Positions 1-5,499 of a stretch of DNA of 10,934 nucleotides are shown one piece after another. The position numbers and the translations under genes were made by a program. The stretch spans positions 1 to 10,934 of the forward strand of contig DATAXV010000017.1 in NCBI GenBank assembly GCA_036272915.1, read 5' to 3'. The notes beneath the pieces are model-generated. The model was not told the DNA's origin, searched no databases, and was given only the letters and a program-made list of their open reading frames with translations. Numbering within the stretch: the first letter of the stretch is position 1; the number at the start of each line of letters is the position of its first letter. The stretch is from DATAXV01 sp036272915. Lineage in GTDB: Bacteria; Chloroflexota; Dormibacteria; Dormibacterales; Dormibacteraceae.

Positions 1-25
1 CGGGCGGGCGACGCCGGCGTTCAGG

Positions 26-520
26 TCAGGAGCCGGCGGCGGCCGGAGCCTCGCGGACGGTGACCTTCTGGATGACGTCGCCCTGGCGGATGCCGGTCAC
101 CACCTCCATGCCGTCGGTGACCTGACCGAACAGGTTGTAGAGGCGGTCCAGCTTGCGGCGGTCGTCGACCGTGCAGATGAAGAACTGGGAGCCGTTGGTG
201 TTGGGTCCGGCGTTGGCCATCGCCACCGCGCCCGCCACGTAGTCGCCGACGACGGGCTCGTCCTCGAAGCGGTAGCCGGGGCCGCCGCTGCCCGTGCCCT
301 CGGGGCATCCTGCCTGGACCACGAAGTCGTCGACCACGCGGTGGAAGGTCAGCCCGTCGTAGAAGCCCTCGCGAGCGAGGAACACGAAGTTGTTGACGCT
401 CTTCGGGGCCTCCTTCGGGGAGAGGGCGATGACGATGCTGCCCTTGTCGGTCTCCAGGGTCGCTTCGTACGACTGGGACTGGTCGATGACCTGCTCGGCC
501 TGCTGATACGTCTTGCGCAT
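26..520 (-). CDS. Cyclophilin-type peptidyl-prolyl cis-trans isomerase
   Basis: This 164-aa protein should catalyse cis-trans isomerisation of Xaa-Pro bonds and assist protein folding. It has no signal peptide or membrane segment, so it is probably cytosolic. A single cyclophilin domain covers about residues 19-155. Its signatures are FHRV (59-62, with the catalytic Arg61), Gln69, and MANAGPNTNGSQFF (101-114), which holds the substrate-pocket Ala/Asn and Gln112-Phe114. The Trp of human CypA that contacts cyclosporin is Lys123 here, and the pocket His aligns with Tyr128, as in many bacterial members, so drug sensitivity is doubtful. The start is the ATG at 520. It has no Shine-Dalgarno, but a TAGAAT hexamer lies 6 nt upstream, suggesting a leaderless transcript. 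It diverges from the membrane protein at 606. The family assignment is firm; the substrate is unknown. Confidence 0.95.
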   Translation of the reverse strand: MRKTYQQAEQVIDQSQSYEATLETDKGSIVIALSPKEAPKSVNNFVFLAREGFYDGLTFHRVVDDFVVQAGCPEGTGSGGPGYRFEDEPVVGDYVAGAVAMANAGPNTNGSQFFICTVDDRRKLDRLYNLFGQVTDGMEVVTGIRQGDVIQKVTVREAPAAAGS

Positions 521-526
521 CGGAAG

Positions 527-532
527 ATTCTA
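527..532 (-). promoter_or_regulatory. Putative -10 box (TAGAAT) for a leaderless cyclophilin mRNA
   Basis: On the minus strand TAGAAT lies exactly 6 nt before the cyclophilin ATG, and no Shine-Dalgarno is present. A -10 this close would place transcription start at or next to the start codon. No convincing -35 hexamer is seen; that position falls in the palindrome at 539-557. Confidence 0.5.
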
Positions 533-538
533 TGGAAT

Positions 539-557
539 GGCACCGGCGGTCGGTGCC
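539..557. promoter_or_regulatory. Perfect palindrome GGCACCG-N5-CGGTGCC in divergent promoter region
   Basis: A 7-bp perfect inverted repeat with a 5-bp centre sits between the divergent cyclophilin and membrane-protein genes. It covers where the -35 element of the cyclophilin promoter would be. It could be a repressor or activator site. A chance GC-rich hairpin cannot be excluded. Confidence 0.4.
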
Positions 558-594
558 GTGTGACGGCGCCGCTCACCCGCGCGGTGAGGCATGG

Positions 595-600
595 TATGGG
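595..600 (+). promoter_or_regulatory. Putative extended -10 (TGG-TATGGG) for the membrane protein gene
   Basis: A TGn-extended -10-like hexamer ends 5 nt before the ATG at 606. It matches the consensus less well than the boxes at 527-532 and 1464-1469. No Shine-Dalgarno precedes the ATG, which fits leaderless expression. Confidence 0.3.
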
Positions 601-605
601 ACGTT

Positions 606-1424
606 ATGGACGAGAAGAAGGCCGCCCCACCGCCGGCGGCGGGTCCCGATCCAGCTCACTCGCCGGCCGAGACGCTGAACATGCTCCGCGCTCACATCGA
701 TCACCTGGAGCGCACCCTCGCCGGGGACGTGCAGTCGGTCGAGCACGCCGGCGAACGCCTCCTGCCCGCCTGGCGTCGGGCGACCGCGGGGGAGCACCGC
801 CTGCCCGTTGCCGGGTTGATCGTCATCGCGATCGTCCTGCAGCTGGCCCTCCCCGAGGGCTTGGTCGTCAAGCCGGGCTGGCTGCTGCCGGCGCTCGAGG
901 CGATCGTGCTCGCCGGCCTGATCGCCGTCAACCCGGAGCGGATCAACCGGAGCTCGCGACTGGTCCGGATCATGAGCCTGACCCTGGTCGCGATCATCTG
1001 CGGCGCCAACGCCTGGTCGGCGGGGCTGCTCGTCGAGGAGCTGATCACCAACAGCGGGATCGCCAGCTACGATGCCGTCGCCCTGCTCGGCTGCGGCGCC
1101 GCCATCTACCTGACCAACATCATCGTCTTCGGGCTCTGGTACTGGGAGTTCGACCGGGGCGGCCCGGCGGCGAGGGCCCAGGCGCTCGACCCCTATCCGG
1201 ACTTCCTCTTCCCGCAGATGCAGGAGCCGGAGCTGGCGCCTCCGGACTGGGCTCCCACCTTCCTCGACTACCTCTTCGTCTCCTACACCAACGCCACCGC
1301 CTTCAGCCCGACCGACACGATGCCGCTCTCGCGTTGGGCCAAGGGTTTGATGTTCCTCCAGTCCACGGTGGCCCTGGTCTCGGTGGCCCTGGTCATCGCC
1401 CGGGCGGTGAACGTCCTGAAGTAG
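606..1424 (+). CDS. Multi-pass membrane protein, ion-channel-like layout, function unknown
   Basis: This 272-aa protein has a polar, Ala/Pro-rich and partly helical N-terminus (1-60). Hydrophobic segments follow at about 66-84, 91-108, 120-146, 156-180 and 247-268. The stretch before the last helix, FLDYLFVSYTNATAFSPTD (219-237), sits where a re-entrant pore loop would be in two-helix cation channels, but it lacks the potassium filter TxGYGD. The general shape recalls DUF1345-type integral membrane proteins; I cannot assign a transported substrate. I chose the ATG at 606 over the in-frame ATG at 591, because the latter only adds MVWDV and would place the start upstream of the -10-like box at 595-600. 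It diverges from the cyclophilin and is followed 51 bp later by an AraC-type regulator on the same strand. Confidence 0.8.
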   Translation: MDEKKAAPPPAAGPDPAHSPAETLNMLRAHIDHLERTLAGDVQSVEHAGERLLPAWRRATAGEHRLPVAGLIVIAIVLQLALPEGLVVKPGWLLPALEAIVLAGLIAVNPERINRSSRLVRIMSLTLVAIICGANAWSAGLLVEELITNSGIASYDAVALLGCGAAIYLTNIIVFGLWYWEFDRGGPAARAQALDPYPDFLFPQMQEPELAPPDWAPTFLDYLFVSYTNATAFSPTDTMPLSRWAKGLMFLQSTVALVSVALVIARAVNVLK

Positions 1425-1463
1425 CGGCGGGCGGCCAGGTGAGCCGGGGGGCGCCGGCCGTGG

Positions 1464-1469
1464 CAGACT
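1464..1469 (+). promoter_or_regulatory. Putative extended -10 (TGG-CAGACT) for the AraC-family gene
   Basis: TGG-CAGACT ends 6 nt before the ATG at 1476, and no Shine-Dalgarno lies between. This resembles actinobacterial-style extended -10 elements driving leaderless mRNAs, so the regulator is probably transcribed from its own start rather than by read-through from the membrane gene. Confidence 0.45.
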
Positions 1470-1475
1470 CGATGC

Positions 1476-2234
1476 ATGAGCCAGGCGGTCACCTACCGGG
1501 AGTGGGCGCCGCCCCGAGGCCTGGAGGAGGCCCTGAGCTGCCTCTGGACGCAGGTGATACCGGAGGGCGGGGCGCCGCCGGTGCGGGTCCTGCCCGATGC
1601 CTGCGTGGACGTGATCTGGCAGAGCGACGTGGGCGTCTACGTGGCCGGCCCCGACACCGGCCCGGCGCCGGTCGCGATGCCGCCAGGGGCGGTCCTGATC
1701 GGAGCCCGGTTCCGGCCCGGGGCGGGCGGCAGCGGGCTCGGCCTGCCCCTCGACGAGATCCGCGACCGGCGGGTCGACCTGATCGACCTCCACGCCGTCC
1801 CGGCCAGGACCCTACCCGGCCGGCTGGCTCCTGACGAGGCGCTGCGGCGCCTGATCATCGCGGTGGAGGGGATGATCTCGACGCGGGCACCCGATGCCCT
1901 GGTCACCCACGGCGCCCGGCTCCTCTCGGCGCCCGGGACCCGCTGCGAGGCGCTGGGTGGCGCCCTCGACCTGAGCGAGCGCCAGCTCCGCCGCCGTTTC
2001 CAGACCGCGGTCGGATATGGGCCGAAGACGCTGCAGCGGGTGCTGCGCTTCCGCGGTTTCCTGGACCGCGTCGACGCCGGGCTGGAGGGGCTCGAGCTGG
2101 CGGACCTGGCCCTCGAACTCGGCTATGCCGACCAGGCCCACATGACCAGGGAGGTGACCCGCCTGTCGGGCCTCTCGCCGCTCGCGCTGAGCCGGTCCCG
2201 GCTGCCCGAGGTCAGTCCGCGCCGACCTGGCTGA
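1476..2234 (+). CDS. AraC-family transcriptional regulator
   Basis: This 252-aa protein should be a DNA-binding transcription regulator. The N-terminal half (about 1-130) carries the motif VRVLPDACVDVIWQ (36-49), typical of AraC proteins with a DUF6597-like sensory domain, in which a P-D-x-C-V-D-(V/I)-W pattern is conserved. The C-terminal AraC/XylS double helix-turn-helix runs from about 150 to 240. The first HTH is around LSERQLRRRF (166-175). The second includes LADLALELGYADQAHMTREV (208-227), with the usual GY-D-Q-H-x-x-R-x pattern. The effector is unknown. The ATG is preceded by a -10-like box and no ribosome site. Its last 23 bp overlap the 3' end of the convergent MarR gene. The nearest candidate targets are the membrane protein upstream and itself. 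Confidence 0.92.
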   Translation: MSQAVTYREWAPPRGLEEALSCLWTQVIPEGGAPPVRVLPDACVDVIWQSDVGVYVAGPDTGPAPVAMPPGAVLIGARFRPGAGGSGLGLPLDEIRDRRVDLIDLHAVPARTLPGRLAPDEALRRLIIAVEGMISTRAPDALVTHGARLLSAPGTRCEALGGALDLSERQLRRRFQTAVGYGPKTLQRVLRFRGFLDRVDAGLEGLELADLALELGYADQAHMTREVTRLSGLSPLALSRSRLPEVSPRRPG

Positions 2235-2757
2235 AGCTGGCCGGCCCAAGCCGGCGCTGGAGGTCGTCGAGCAGGATCCTGAGCAGCTCGGTGAGGGCTT
2301 GCCGCTGCTCGGCGGAGAGGTCGGCGACCAGCTCCGCCTCGCGGCCCAGGACCCGGTCGACCAGCGATTCGACCAGGGCGTGGCCGGGGCGGGTGAGGGT
2401 CACCTCGACGCGGCGCGAGCCCCTGATCCGGTCACGCTCGACGAGGCCGCGCTCCTCGGCCCTGGCCACGCGCTGCGAGATCGCGCCGGCCGTGACCCTG
2501 CTCCTCTCACCGAGCTCGCGGGTGGTCAGCCGGTAGGGCGGGCCGGAGCGGCGGAGGACGCTGAGCAGGTCGAGCGTGGCCGCGTCCGCGCCGGCCGCGG
2601 CCAGCGTCCGCCGGCGATCGTCGCCGAGCAGCTTGGCCAGGCGCCAGATCCGCGTCACCACGCCGATGCCCTCCACCGGCGTGCCCGGGCGCTCACGTAT
2701 CCAGGCCAGTGCGGTGGCGTCGACCGGGTCGTCCTCGGAGAGATGGTCCTCGAGCAT
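2212..2757 (-). CDS. MarR-family transcriptional regulator
   Basis: This 181-aa winged-helix protein probably represses transcription and responds to a small ligand. The N-terminal region (about 1-50) is longer than in minimal MarR proteins of 140-150 aa and includes a helix feeding the dimer interface. The winged helix spans about 60-122. The recognition-helix region is LTTRELGERSRVTAGAISQR (77-96), and the wing is around RDRIRGSRRVEVTLT (108-122). A C-terminal helix pair follows (125-170). The ATG has a good Shine-Dalgarno (GAGGAG on the minus strand, 2765-2770, 7-nt spacer). It diverges from the short-chain dehydrogenase at 2811, and a TTTAG-GT-CTAAA palindrome lies between, so autoregulation and control of the dehydrogenase are likely. 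The ligand is unknown. Confidence 0.93.
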   Translation of the reverse strand: MLEDHLSEDDPVDATALAWIRERPGTPVEGIGVVTRIWRLAKLLGDDRRRTLAAAGADAATLDLLSVLRRSGPPYRLTTRELGERSRVTAGAISQRVARAEERGLVERDRIRGSRRVEVTLTRPGHALVESLVDRVLGREAELVADLSAEQRQALTELLRILLDDLQRRLGPASFSQVGAD

Positions 2758-2774
2758 CGCAGAGCTCCTCGCGG

Positions 2775-2798
2775 TAATATCGTTTAGGTCTAAATGTA
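2775..2798. promoter_or_regulatory. Divergent promoter with MarR-type operator TTTAG-GT-CTAAA
   Basis: The palindrome TTTAGGTCTAAA (2783-2794, 5-bp arms with a 2-bp centre) is AT-rich in a GC-rich background. A -10-like TAATAT for the dehydrogenase lies at 2775-2780, and a -10-like TACATT for marR lies on the minus strand at 2793-2798. The palindrome would therefore overlap both transcription starts, so a bound MarR dimer could block both genes. Clear -35 boxes are not visible. The site is seen in the sequence; its use by this MarR is inferred. Confidence 0.6.
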
Positions 2799-2810
2799 GC
2801 GGAGGTGGGT

Positions 2811-3533
2811 ATGTCCCGAGTGGTTCTTGTCACCGGTGGGGGCACCGGCATCGGCCGGGCCGCCGCCGCAGCGTTCGCCGCCGACAGCGACCGGGTGCTG
2901 ATCGTGGGCAGGCGCGTCGAGCCGTTGCGGCGGGCGGCGGCGGAGCTTGGCTCGGAGGTCTGCCCGCTGGTCTGCGACCTGGCCGATCCCGAGCAGGTCG
3001 AAGGCCTCGGCGAGGCGCTACCCGGATCGATCGACATCCTCGTCAACGGCGCTGGGGGCAACACCGACATCGATCGCCCGTCGCCCCGCGACCTCCGCCA
3101 GGTCGCGGCCGCCTGGCGGGCCAACCTCGACGCCAACCTGCTCTCCGCAGTGCTGACCACGACCCTGATCGAGGCGCGGCTGGCGGAGGGCGGGGCAGTG
3201 GTCAGCGTCGGCTCCATCGCCGCCGACAAGGGGGCCGGCGCCTATGGGGCGGCCAAGGCCGGGCTCGCCTCCTGGAACGTCGACCTGGCCGCTCAGCTCG
3301 GCCCCAGGGGCGTCACCGCCAACGTGGTCGTCCCCGGCTACATCGACACCGAGTTCTTGCGGGATCGGATGACCGAGCGGCGACGGCAGGGCCTGGTCGA
3401 GGCGACGATGACCGGCCGGCCGTGCACCCCGGGCGACATCGCCGGGACCGTGCACTTCCTGGCCTCGCCGGCGGCACGTCAGATCACGGGCCAGGTTCTC
3501 GCCGTCAACGGAGGCGCCTGGACCAGTCGCTGA
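2811..3533 (+). CDS. Short-chain dehydrogenase/reductase (SDR)
   Basis: This 240-aa classical SDR oxidoreductase has a Rossmann fold. The cofactor motif TGGGTGIG is at residues 8-15. GRR at 33-35 suggests a preference for NADP(H). The NGAG variant of NNAG is at 79-82. Catalytic residues are Ser132 or Ser135, Tyr145 and Lys149 (YGAAK); the Ser-to-Tyr loop is slightly shorter than usual if Ser135 is used. PGYIDT (175-180) and the C-terminal GQVLAVNGG (227-235) are typical FabG-like features. The substrate cannot be told from sequence. The ATG at 2811 is preferred over the GTG at 2805, because GGAGGT (2801-2806) is a strong Shine-Dalgarno for it, with a 4-nt spacer. It is probably regulated by the divergent MarR, and may detoxify or modify the compound that MarR senses. 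Confidence 0.93.
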   Translation: MSRVVLVTGGGTGIGRAAAAAFAADSDRVLIVGRRVEPLRRAAAELGSEVCPLVCDLADPEQVEGLGEALPGSIDILVNGAGGNTDIDRPSPRDLRQVAAAWRANLDANLLSAVLTTTLIEARLAEGGAVVSVGSIAADKGAGAYGAAKAGLASWNVDLAAQLGPRGVTANVVVPGYIDTEFLRDRMTERRRQGLVEATMTGRPCTPGDIAGTVHFLASPAARQITGQVLAVNGGAWTSR

Positions 3534-3564
3534 ACCCCCTCAGCGTCGAGGCGCCGGTCGGCGC
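3528..3564. terminator. Tandem hairpins between convergent genes, possible terminator
   Basis: CGCTGA-N6-TCAGCG (3528-3545) and GCGCC-GGTC-GGCGC (3551-3564) follow the dehydrogenase stop and precede the stop of the convergent gene. There is no T-tract on either strand, so this is only a candidate bidirectional terminator. Confidence 0.3.
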
Positions 3565-3576
3565 GGGAGTGCCGAT

Positions 3577-4056
3577 TCACCGCCCGGCGACCTCCGGCCC
3601 CCTCTCACCGGCCTCACGACCGTGCTCGTCGTACAGGTCGACCCAGGTCATGTGTCCCGGCCTGGAGATCGGGAACTCCCATCCGCGTTCGAACGCGTAG
3701 CCCTGGTACACGAGGTCGGCGGCGACGCTCGCCTGGCGGCGGGCACGATCCCTGTGTGCGGCCCGATCCGGCGACTCGAGCGGCCCCGACACCCAGGCTT
3801 CGAGCTGGTCACGGATCGCGGCCGTGACGACGCCGGTGACCCCGATGCTGATCGTCTTCTGGGTCAGGCTCTCGAGCTGGGCCGGTTCGAAGAGCTGGGA
3901 CGCCGCCTTCGCCTCCCAGCCGAAGGCGCAGCGCACGTCATCGGCGATGCGCTGGACCACGTCCATCGACAGCGGCCCGTCCGGCCGTCGGGCGAGGGCC
4001 TGTCCGATCTCCACCAGCCGGGAGCTGGTACGGCGACGCGGACCCATCGACGGCAT
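3577..4056 (-). CDS. Hypothetical protein, family not recognised
   Basis: This 159-aa soluble protein shows no signal peptide or membrane helix. The N-terminus is Arg-rich. The middle is probably helical (around DVVQRIADDVRCAFGWEA and the Leu/Thr-rich stretch after it), and the tail contains GHMTWVDLYDEHGRE. Codon use is GC3-rich, like the neighbouring genes, which supports real coding. I chose the ATG at 4056 because a CATCCT hexamer lies 6 nt upstream, as in other apparently leaderless genes here. An in-frame ATG at 4110 would add 18 residues, but it has neither a ribosome site nor a promoter-like box and runs toward the decayed region upstream. It lies downstream of the arsR cassette on the same strand, but decay in between makes a shared role uncertain. 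Confidence 0.6.
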   Translation of the reverse strand: MPSMGPRRRTSSRLVEIGQALARRPDGPLSMDVVQRIADDVRCAFGWEAKAASQLFEPAQLESLTQKTISIGVTGVVTAAIRDQLEAWVSGPLESPDRAAHRDRARRQASVAADLVYQGYAFERGWEFPISRPGHMTWVDLYDEHGREAGERGPEVAGR

Positions 4057-4062
4057 GATCGA

Positions 4063-4068
4063 AGGATG
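4063..4068 (-). promoter_or_regulatory. Putative -10 (CATCCT) for the hypothetical gene
   Basis: On the minus strand CATCCT ends 6 nt before the ATG at 4056. It is a weaker match than the boxes of the cyclophilin and AraC genes, but has the same spacing. Confidence 0.25.
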
Positions 4069-4124
4069 GGCCGATACGGCGGACGGGGCGCGGACGGTGA
4101 GACGTCGCATCCGCCCGGCAGGTC

Positions 4125-4246
4125 CCGTCGGCGATAGCGCTTCCCAACGTCCACCGCGGCGCGGCCAGCGCGTCGCGGGACCTCGTCAGCTCCCTGACCT
4201 GGTTGCCGTTCGTCTGCCGGCCCCCGCTCATCCGCGACGCGATGCG
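4125..4246 (-). pseudogene. Possible DUF899-like remnant, N-terminal part only
   Basis: Three short minus-strand pieces occur in order but in different frames: HRVADER (about 4224-4244), ELTRSRDALAA (middle), and VDVGKRYR (4131-4154). They resemble the opening of DUF899/thioredoxin-like proteins (an HRV start, an ELTR-x-RDALAA stretch, and a V-x-(K)-x-YRF motif). DUF899 genes can accompany ArsR/SRPBCC pairs. The rest of the gene is absent. The match is short and from memory, so chance resemblance is a real possibility. Confidence 0.3.
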
Positions 4247-4278
4247 GGTGGGGCCGCCGCGTTCTCCTGCCGCCGCCG

Positions 4279-4731
4279 TCAGGCCGGGGCCAGATGGTGG
4301 GCCGGATCCTCGAAGGTGCTCGACCATCCGTGCTCGTGGTCGGTGCGTTCCCCGTCTGACGCGAACGTCCCCCTGGTGGAAGGTCATGCGGTCCGTCCAT
4401 CCTCCTCCGCCAGTGTCACGGTGATCAGGCTCTCCGGGCCCGGTCTGCCGTCGGGCTCGTCCCAGGCGAAGGTGAAGACCAGGCGTTCGGGAGGCGACAC
4501 CTCGCGATAGACGCGGCTCATCCGGAGGTCGAGACCCCGAGTCCGGTCCCAAGGCGCGCCGACCAGGGTCCCTCGGGTCGGAGGTCGGCCTCGCAGGCGG
4601 AGGCGGTGAATGCCTGGGGATCGAGCCAGGCGGCCAGCTGACAACCGGGTCGGTCCAGGAGGAGAGGACCCGACCGCGGGTCGCCTCGTAGACGCGGACG
4701 ACGGTCAGTGCGGGACCGTCGGTTCAGTCAT
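4279..4731 (-). pseudogene. Frameshifted AHSA1/SRPBCC-domain gene, partner of ArsR
   Basis: Read across frames, this region rebuilds an almost full-length AHSA1-type SRPBCC protein of about 150 aa (a lipid-binding-like START fold). The order of segments is: MTEPTVP from the ATG at 4731; LTVVRVYEATRG...SSWTDP; QLAAWLDPQAFTASACEADL; LDLRMSRVYREVSPPERLVF followed by TFAWDEPDGRPG and ITVTLAEEDGRT; RMTFHQG; and TFASDGERTDHEHGWSSTFE, ending at a TGA at 4279. Frame changes fall near 4710, 4643, 4536, 4390 and 4371. At least three coincide with short C/G runs. The N-terminal WTDP, the VYREV-PPERLVFT core and the C-terminal GWSS motif are all kept, so decay looks recent. The ATG overlaps the arsR stop (ATGACTGA), the usual coupling of this pair. 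Sequencing error is the alternative. Confidence 0.8.
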
Positions 4732-5056
4732 CGTCTTCTCCACGCCCTTCGGCGAGATGATCACGCAGTCGGTCGAAGCTGTTTTCCCAGAGCGCCCGGT
4801 AGGGCTCGAGCCAGCCCGCCGCCCCGGCCAGCGGCGCGGCCTCCAGCCGGCAGGGGCGCCACTGGGCGGTCCTCCCGCGGGCGATGAGCCCGGCCCGCTC
4901 CAGGACCTTCAGGTGCCGGGAGACGGCGGGAAGGCTGATCGAGAACGGTTGGGCCAGTTCGGTGACCGTGGCCTCGCCCTCCGCCAGCCGGGCCAGCATG
5001 GCCCGTCGGGTGGGGTCGGCGAGCGCCGCGAACGTGCTGCTGAGTCGGTCCGCCAC
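4724..5056 (-). CDS. ArsR/SmtB-family transcriptional regulator
   Basis: This 110-aa winged-helix repressor is of standard length. The opening ALADPTRRAMLARLAEGEAT (11-30) and the recognition helix region SLPAVSRHLKVLERAGLI (41-58) are typical. The Cys-containing metal site of ArsR/SmtB (ELCVCDL-like) is absent, and the domain matches the non-metal subgroup usually paired with AHSA1/SRPBCC genes, so an organic signal is more likely than a metal. The start is a GTG at 5056 with GAGGTGG (minus strand, 5066-5072) 9 nt upstream. That ribosome site lies in the centre of a 7-6-7 palindrome, suggesting autorepression. Its coupled downstream partner is a pseudogene, while this gene is intact, so its present target is unclear. 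Confidence 0.93.
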   Translation of the reverse strand: MADRLSSTFAALADPTRRAMLARLAEGEATVTELAQPFSISLPAVSRHLKVLERAGLIARGRTAQWRPCRLEAAPLAGAAGWLEPYRALWENSFDRLRDHLAEGRGEDDD

Positions 5057-5059
5057 AGG

Positions 5060-5079
5060 AATTAACCACCTCGTTAATT
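5060..5079. promoter_or_regulatory. ArsR operator candidate AATTAAC-N6-GTTAATT
   Basis: Perfect 7-bp inverted arms (5060-5066 and 5073-5079) flank a 6-bp centre that contains the arsR Shine-Dalgarno. TTAATTAA (5074-5081) and ATCGAT (5081-5086) adjoin it. The 40-bp AT-rich island stands out in a GC-rich region and is probably the arsR promoter-operator. The -10/-35 positions are not clear. Confidence 0.6.
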
Positions 5080-5086
5080 AATCGAT

Positions 5087-5280
5087 CGGTTCAATAAGAC
5101 CATTCTCGGTGGCTGCTGTCAACGCGTAGACGGAGCCTGGGCTCCGATCTGGGCGAAAGGCCCGAGCCGCCCATGACGGCGGGGGGGGTGGGCCGAGGTC
5201 TCCCGCTGACTGTCCTAGGGACGGAAGTCCCATGGTGACTTGGGGCCCGTTACACGAAGAATCTGTCTCAAGGAATTGAA
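5087..5280. other. Intergenic stretch with an 8-G run
   Basis: I see no gene here. A run of eight G (5181-5188) is present. The only functional signal is the Shine-Dalgarno AGGA at 5271-5274 for the small ORF at 5281. Confidence 0.4.
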
Positions 5281-5475
5281 ATGGGGCTACTGAACGTGGA
5301 CAGATACACATTGGAACGCGAGGGGGGCCTGTTCGTAATCAGGGACACGGCCACCGGCGAGCTGGTACAGCATCAGACGCTCGAGGTGCCTGAGCGCTAC
5401 CGCTCGGAGGGGCGTGCCCAGAGACGGATGCGGCAACTCGAGGACGACAACCAGCGGGCTCACGGAGACAACTGA
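5281..5475 (+). CDS. Small hypothetical protein, 64 aa
   Basis: This is a small soluble protein rich in charged residues. The N-terminal half (LNVDRYTLEREGGLFVIRDT, 4-23) looks like a short beta hairpin motif. The C-terminal half, from about EVPERYRSEG onward, is a charged helix rich in Arg, Gln, Glu and Asp. There is no signal peptide, Cys or membrane segment. The ATG is preceded by AAGGA ending 6 nt upstream, a good ribosome site. I do not recognise the family. It stands alone between the arsR promoter and the dnaE leader, so no partner is suggested. Real coding is likely from the ribosome site and codon use, but not certain. Confidence 0.6.
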   Translation: MGLLNVDRYTLEREGGLFVIRDTATGELVQHQTLEVPERYRSEGRAQRRMRQLEDDNQRAHGDN

Positions 5476-5482
5476 GCGGCGG

Positions 5483-5499
5483 CGCCGGGCGAACCGGCG
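5483..5499 (+). terminator. Hairpin after the 64-aa ORF
   Basis: CGCCGG-GCGAA-CCGGCG forms a 6-bp stem 7 bp after the stop codon. There is no T-tract, so intrinsic termination is only possible. Confidence 0.3.

Noticed and set aside
341..1834. A 497-codon plus-strand frame over the cyclophilin, membrane protein and AraC genes
   Set aside because: Arg/Pro/Gly-rich shadow frame that overlaps three well-supported genes.
5181..5188. G-run as a quadruplex or phase-variation tract
   Set aside because: A single run of eight G without three further runs nearby, and it is not inside a gene or a recognisable promoter.
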